Shown here in pieces: positions 32,047-35,251 of a stretch of 35,251 bases of DNA. The notes under the pieces were generated by a model. That model was not told where the DNA came from, made no database searches, and saw only the letters and a program-made list of their open reading frames with translations. Origin of the DNA: Bacteroidota bacterium (GTDB lineage Bacteria; Bacteroidota; Bacteroidia; Flavobacteriales; Weeksellaceae); contig JAEWIE010000017.1 in the NCBI GenBank assembly GCA_023387375.1, positions 1 to 35,251 of the forward strand, written 5' to 3'. Every line of letters begins with the position of its first letter. Within the stretch, counting starts at the first letter, position 1. Position numbers and translations under genes: made by a program.

Positions 32047-33177
32047 ATGAAAGTACTTCAATGGCCAACAATTTACTTTATAGCATTACTCTTGATGCTC
32101 GGCGCTTGCGAATCGAAGAAAATTGAGGTTGCATCCATTCAAAAACCGAAAGGCAATACTATAGTTGATTTTCAGCGTGCCCTTTATCAAACTCAACTTG
32201 ATTCGCTTCTTAGTGACAGCGATTTTAACGGCGTGGTTTCCATAATGCAAAATGGAGAACTTTTGTATCAAAAATTAAAAGGATTTGAAAACTTCCAAGA
32301 AAAAATTCCAATTTCAGACTCTTCTGTGTTCGCGATCGCTTCTATAAGTAAGCAATTTGCGGCAGCATTAACTCTAAAATTAGTTGAACAAGGAAAAATA
32401 AAGCTTGAGGACTCTATAAGTAGTTACCTACCTGAATTTAAGAAGCCAAAATGGAATCAGATAAAAGTATCACAACTTCTCAACCACACTTCGGGAATTG
32501 TTGATTTCGCGCCCAATTTGGTGTCGATTCCGGGTCAAAAGTACCATTATTCGAACAAGGGAATTAATTATGTTGGAAAGTTACTAGAAAGCATTTCCAA
32601 GCAAAATTTAGAAGAATTACAAACCCAATTATTCGCTCAAATTGGACTTAAAAACACATACTCTTCATCTCATTCGAAACCGAAAAATTTTGCCTCAGCC
32701 TACATCGGCCCCTATAGTTCCGTACAGGCTGTGACCAATATGCCTCAACGGCTTCTGAATGATCAGATCGGTCTCGCGGCGGGCGGAATTCTTTCTACAG
32801 CGAACGATCTCCATAACTGGAATCAAACGCTTTATGCTGGAACTTTCTTAAGCAAAGCATCAGTCGAACGTATGCATAACTCAGATACAAAAGTTGTTCA
32901 CCCCATCTTAGGTGAAATTTATTACGGATATGGTCTTATGAAATCCCGCAAGCAGCCTGAAAACTATTTCCATACAGGCTATGTAAAAGGATCTGCCTCC
33001 CTCCTACTTTATTATCCTCTATCCAAAACCTCGGTTGTCATCCTTTCCAATCATGCCGATGAACGACTAGGAAAACAAGCCATTTTTAAGTACCATCTAG
33101 AGATTAAAAAACAGAGTGATCGGATTGAATTCGCCTTTGCGCATATGAAAAAGAACTTACCCACGAATTTCAACTAA
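32047..33177 (+). CDS. Serine hydrolase lipoprotein, beta-lactamase/class C family
   Basis: A 376-residue lipoprotein with lipobox LGAC (Cys21). The penicillin-binding/beta-lactamase fold has SISK (Ser99 nucleophile, Lys102), YSN (168-170) and HTG (309-311), the equivalents of SxxK, YxN and KTG. Such proteins are esterases, D-amino peptidases or wall carboxypeptidases more often than true beta-lactamases; resistance should not be assumed. It is anchored in the envelope. ruvC follows within 21 nt, but probably on its own promoter. Confidence 0.9.
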   Translation: MKVLQWPTIYFIALLLMLGACESKKIEVASIQKPKGNTIVDFQRALYQTQLDSLLSDSDFNGVVSIMQNGELLYQKLKGFENFQEKIPISDSSVFAIASISKQFAAALTLKLVEQGKIKLEDSISSYLPEFKKPKWNQIKVSQLLNHTSGIVDFAPNLVSIPGQKYHYSNKGINYVGKLLESISKQNLEELQTQLFAQIGLKNTYSSSHSKPKNFASAYIGPYSSVQAVTNMPQRLLNDQIGLAAGGILSTANDLHNWNQTLYAGTFLSKASVERMHNSDTKVVHPILGEIYYGYGLMKSRKQPENYFHTGYVKGSASLLLYYPLSKTSVVILSNHADERLGKQAIFKYHLEIKKQSDRIEFAFAHMKKNLPTNFN

Positions 33178-33186
33178 TAAAAGTCT

Positions 33187-33194
33187 TACTTTTG
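33187..33194 (+). promoter_or_regulatory. -7 promoter box of ruvC, leaving almost no leader
   Basis: TACTTTTG matches TAnnTTTG and ends only 4 nt before the ruvC GTG, so transcription should begin at about the start codon. No TTG is at 19 nt upstream. Confidence 0.45.
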
Positions 33195-33198
33195 TAAA

Positions 33199-33753
33199 GT
33201 GAACAAGCAGCGAATTATACTAGGAATTGACCCAGGAACAACCATTATGGGATTTGGGATCATCTCTGTCGAAAAAGAGAAGATGCAACTTGTTTCCATC
33301 CATGAACTCATCCTCAAGAAGTATCCTAATCACGAAACGAAATTAAAACATATTTTCGAAAGAACCCTAGCTCTTATTGATGAGTATCATCCTGATGAAG
33401 TTGCCTTAGAAGCGCCATTTTATGGGAAAAACGTGCAATCTATGTTGAAACTTGGCCGAGCGCAGGGAGTAGCAATGGCGGCTTCACTTTACCGCGATAT
33501 TCCAATTAGAGAGTACTCGCCTAAGAAAATCAAAATGGCCATCACGGGCAATGGTAATGCGAGCAAGGAGCAAGTCGCAGCCATGCTTAAATCTTTACTT
33601 AAACTAAAAGAGTTCCCTACAAAATACCTAGATGCGTCCGACGGATTAGCTGTCGCGGTCTGTCATCATTACAATTCAAATGCAATTCAAACGGACAAAT
33701 CGTATAGTGGATGGGATAGTTTTCTAAAACAAAACCCCGACCGAATCAAATAA
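33199..33753 (+). CDS. ruvC: Holliday junction resolvase RuvC
   Basis: A 184-residue endonuclease of the RNase H fold that cuts Holliday junctions with RuvAB. The acidic metal ligands are visible: Asp11 in 'ILGIDPGT', Glu71 in 'VALEAPFYGKNVQSMLKLG', and Asp145/Asp148 in 'YLDASDGLAVAVCHH'. The start is GTG at 33199: an in-frame stop lies at 33178-33180 and no ATG or TTG falls in between. Length is normal. ruvA and ruvB are not in the window. Confidence 0.95.
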   Translation: MNKQRIILGIDPGTTIMGFGIISVEKEKMQLVSIHELILKKYPNHETKLKHIFERTLALIDEYHPDEVALEAPFYGKNVQSMLKLGRAQGVAMAASLYRDIPIREYSPKKIKMAITGNGNASKEQVAAMLKSLLKLKEFPTKYLDASDGLAVAVCHHYNSNAIQTDKSYSGWDSFLKQNPDRIK

Positions 33754-33778
33754 CTCCCTAATTTTCAACTGTCTTGAT

Positions 33779-33797
33779 TTGTAAAAGTACTTTACAA
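33779..33797 (+). repeat. 19-bp imperfect palindrome between ruvC and the DUF4407 gene
   Basis: TTGTAAA (33779-33785) and TTTACAA (33791-33797) form an inverted repeat with a 5-nt spacer, AGTAC, about 80 nt before the DUF4407 start. It could be an operator or, with the following TTATTTT, a weak terminator of ruvC. Confidence 0.4.
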
Positions 33798-33876
33798 TTA
33801 TTTTACTTGGTTAAACCTAATACTATCTGTAACATTGTTCTAAATAATCACACTTATTAGTTTTAGTCCTACTGTT

Positions 33877-34989
33877 ATGAACAAACCACATCAAAATACA
33901 AAACCTTCAAACCATTCTATGAATTGGTTTCAGAAATTTTTAATTCTATGCTCAGGGGGCAACCTTATGCTTTTAAGAAAGTCTCCAAGTGAGTGGAATA
34001 AATTTGCAGGAATTGGCGGAGTTATTCTTTTTACAGCGGCATTCGCTACGCTTTCAGCGGGATATGCCCTTTACACAGTCTTTGATAACTATTGGGCAGC
34101 CAGCGCATTTGGCCTTCTTTGGGGATTAATGATTTTTAATTTAGACCGGTATATCGTTTCGTCTATTAAAAAAACAGGAACCTTTTGGCATCAGTTCTTC
34201 ATGGCCATGCCTAGAATTTTGCTCGCGACTTTCCTTGGTATCGTTATTTCAAAACCCTTAGAATTAAAGGTTTTTGAAAAGGAAGTAAACAAGCAGCTTA
34301 GTAGTATCATTCAGAGAAACAAAGCGGAATTGCAATCCGAAATGAATACAAGAATCTTAAAGCAAACTAGTCCTTTCGAAGAGGAAAAGAAACAAATTGC
34401 AGAAAAGACGGCTATTCTAAGAGCCTCCTATGATTCCGCTTCTGTGGAACTTGAAAAAGAAATTCTCGGAACCAAAACGGGACTAACTTCTGGAAAAGAA
34501 GGTTTTGGCCCCAACGCAAAACGTAAGACCGAGCTAAAGGAACAAAGGCGTATCGATTTAGACAATTACCAAAAGAGCGTTGCGGAGCGGCGCGCCTATT
34601 TGGATCAAGAAATTTCAAAAGTCTACCAAAACCTAGAATCAGAACGTAAAAAAACAGACGTTTTTGAAGAAAGTTTTAATGGATTTGCGGCAAGGCTACA
34701 AGCTCTAGATGAACTAGGCGAAAAATCAAAGATTATGGCCCTCGCATCGCTTTTCATTATGGGTCTATTTATTGCGCTGGAAATCTCGCCCGTCCTGGTT
34801 AAACTGATATCGCCTATCGGCCCTTATGACTATTTACTCGACGAACATGAACATGGTTTTAAATTGTATGCTATTGAAAAAATGGAAAAAGGCAAACTCG
34901 CGAGCGAATGGCGAATTCAAAATTACCCTTCTGAATTAGAGGACTTATTGCCAGAAAGGAAAGATTCCACCCGAGGTCCTGACCTATAA
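33877..34989 (+). CDS. DUF4407 membrane protein with long coiled coil
   Basis: A 370-residue protein of the DUF4407 family, common in Bacteroidetes and of unknown function. Predicted TM1 is at about 46-66, TM2 at 73-91, TM3 at 108-126, then a long charged coiled coil (about 135-275), TM4 at 286-309 and a short cytoplasmic tail. The 'GLMIFNLDRYIVSS' block spanning TM2 is the family signature. The hairpin-like layout of two membrane anchors flanking a coiled coil suggests a scaffold or tethering protein; that is inference. The ATG at 33877 is used; 33919 (MNWFQKF) is possible. A group II intron ends 21 nt downstream of its stop, on the other strand. Confidence 0.85.
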   Translation: MNKPHQNTKPSNHSMNWFQKFLILCSGGNLMLLRKSPSEWNKFAGIGGVILFTAAFATLSAGYALYTVFDNYWAASAFGLLWGLMIFNLDRYIVSSIKKTGTFWHQFFMAMPRILLATFLGIVISKPLELKVFEKEVNKQLSSIIQRNKAELQSEMNTRILKQTSPFEEEKKQIAEKTAILRASYDSASVELEKEILGTKTGLTSGKEGFGPNAKRKTELKEQRRIDLDNYQKSVAERRAYLDQEISKVYQNLESERKKTDVFEESFNGFAARLQALDELGEKSKIMALASLFIMGLFIALEISPVLVKLISPIGPYDYLLDEHEHGFKLYAIEKMEKGKLASEWRIQNYPSELEDLLPERKDSTRGPDL

Positions 34990-35053
34990 AAATTAAGGAC
35001 ATACTCTCAATCGAGTAGGAGGATAGGGATTAATTCCCTATCCGACCTCTCAC

Positions 35054-35085
35054 ACCACCGTGCGTACCGTTCGGTACACGGCGGT
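35054..35085 (-). ncRNA. Group II intron domain V hairpin
   Basis: A 32-nt hairpin: 9-bp lower stem with one G-T pair, 2-nt bulge on the 3' side, 4-bp upper stem and 4-nt loop. This is the catalytic domain of the ribozyme. Confidence 0.8.
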
Positions 35086-35088
35086 TCC

Positions 35089-35250
35089 TTAGTTTACAAT
35101 TCGTACCTTTTTGTAGTAATCAGCAAGGAAGATATATCCCGATTTTCGTAACCGCTCCGTGGTAATCGTGCGTTCCAAGATTGCGCTGCCTGCAGTTCGC
35201 CAGTAGCTCTTCCTTGTGTGCGACCACTGCAAAGCTTGTGGTTTATTTAC
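35089..35250 (-). CDS. Group II intron-encoded reverse transcriptase/maturase, C-terminal fragment
   Basis: The last 53 codons of an intron-encoded protein, starting outside the window and ending at TAA (35091-35089). It contains 'QWSHTRKSYWRTAGSAILE', 'ERLRKSGYIFLADYYKKVR', the typical C-terminus of bacterial group II intron proteins ('HTRKGYWR....S.IL...IT...L...GY'). The protein would aid splicing and retrohoming. The stop lies just before domain V, as usual for domain IV-encoded proteins. The reverse transcriptase domain itself is not visible. Confidence 0.85.
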   Translation of the reverse strand, partial: VNKPQALQWSHTRKSYWRTAGSAILERTITTERLRKSGYIFLADYYKKVRIVN

Positions 35251-35251
35251 G

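Larger units (their letters stand above)
35010..35251 (-). mobile_element. Group II intron, 3' end with domains V and VI (partial)
   Basis: On the minus strand, downstream of the maturase stop, lies a 9-bp stem (ACCGCCGTG/CACGGTGGT, 35085-35077 with 35062-35054) with a CG dinucleotide bulge, a 4-bp TACC/GGTA extension and a GAAC loop: the domain V layout. It is followed by a domain VI hairpin (GGATAGGGA...TCCCTATCC). Below that, GAG-AGG pairs with CCT-A-CTC, leaving one bulged A (complement of 35016), the expected branch point. It sits seven nt from a predicted intron end at CGAT (35010). The 5' part is outside the window. It is GC-richer than its surroundings. Confidence 0.85.

Noticed and set aside
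32047..33177. True beta-lactamase (antibiotic resistance) reading of the serine hydrolase
   Set aside because: SxxK/YxN/HTG is shared by many esterases and peptidases, and the lipoprotein anchor and divergence from known enzymes do not support resistance.

Overview
The window is a stretch of chromosome from a member of the Bacteroidetes, most likely class Flavobacteriia and close to the Weeksellaceae. Three things support this. Ribosomal proteins L13, L32 and EF-Ts look like those of Chryseobacterium-type bacteria (judged from memory, no search run). Promoters are of the Bacteroidetes sigma type (TTG, about 19 nt, TAnnTTTG). The DNA is AT-rich with short gaps, and there are Bacteroidetes markers such as a three-module DsbD, a fused IcmF-type mutase and a CarboxypepD_reg-like secreted protein. 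Nearly all of it is core housekeeping sequence. There is no CRISPR array, tRNA, rRNA or prophage. The only clear mobile DNA is the 3' end of a group II intron at the right edge.

Layout. 1-1545 (minus): O-methyltransferase, an NlpC/P60-like protein and the start of waaA (Kdo transferase). 1638-2471 (minus): OmpA-type lipoprotein. 2561-7339 (plus): tilS, dsbD, a small lipoprotein and an alpha/beta hydrolase. 7313-8338 (minus): NrnA-like DHH phosphoesterase. 8562-9580 (plus): rpmH and ftsE. 9630-12368 (minus): riboflavin synthase, a sensor histidine kinase and tRNA1(Val) methyltransferase, with overlapping ends. 12427-16514 (plus): pdxA, DUF177, rpmF, accB, accC. 16639-20608: ornithine aminotransferase and three glycan genes (GT2, a putative transferase, GT90). 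20690-23205 (plus): gltX and accA. 23419-25939 (plus): tsf, a secreted protein and trmB. 26019-27815 (minus): rplM-rpsI-rpsB. 28047-28379 (minus): small membrane protein. 28522-31902 (plus): icmF. 32047-34989 (plus): serine hydrolase lipoprotein, ruvC and a DUF4407 membrane protein. 35010-35251 (minus): group II intron 3' end.

Themes. Fatty-acid initiation (accA, accB, accC), envelope and LPS work (waaA, glycosyltransferases, OmpA lipoprotein, DsbD, FtsE) and translation (L34, L32, L13, S9, S2, EF-Ts, GltX, TilS, TrmB, TrmN6) are interleaved. The usual rplM-rpsI-rpsB-tsf series is broken: tsf lies on the opposite strand beyond two unrelated genes. Several genes have a TAnnTTTG box so close to the start codon that the mRNA must have a very short leader or none. 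These boxes also fix the starts of several genes.

Most worth a second look: the NlpC/P60 protein lacking its catalytic cysteine, the group II intron end behind the DUF4407 gene, the relocated tsf block, the kinase locked between ribE and a tRNA methyltransferase gene, and the (near-)leaderless promoters. I found no clearly new multi-gene system; most of the window is ordinary core genome.
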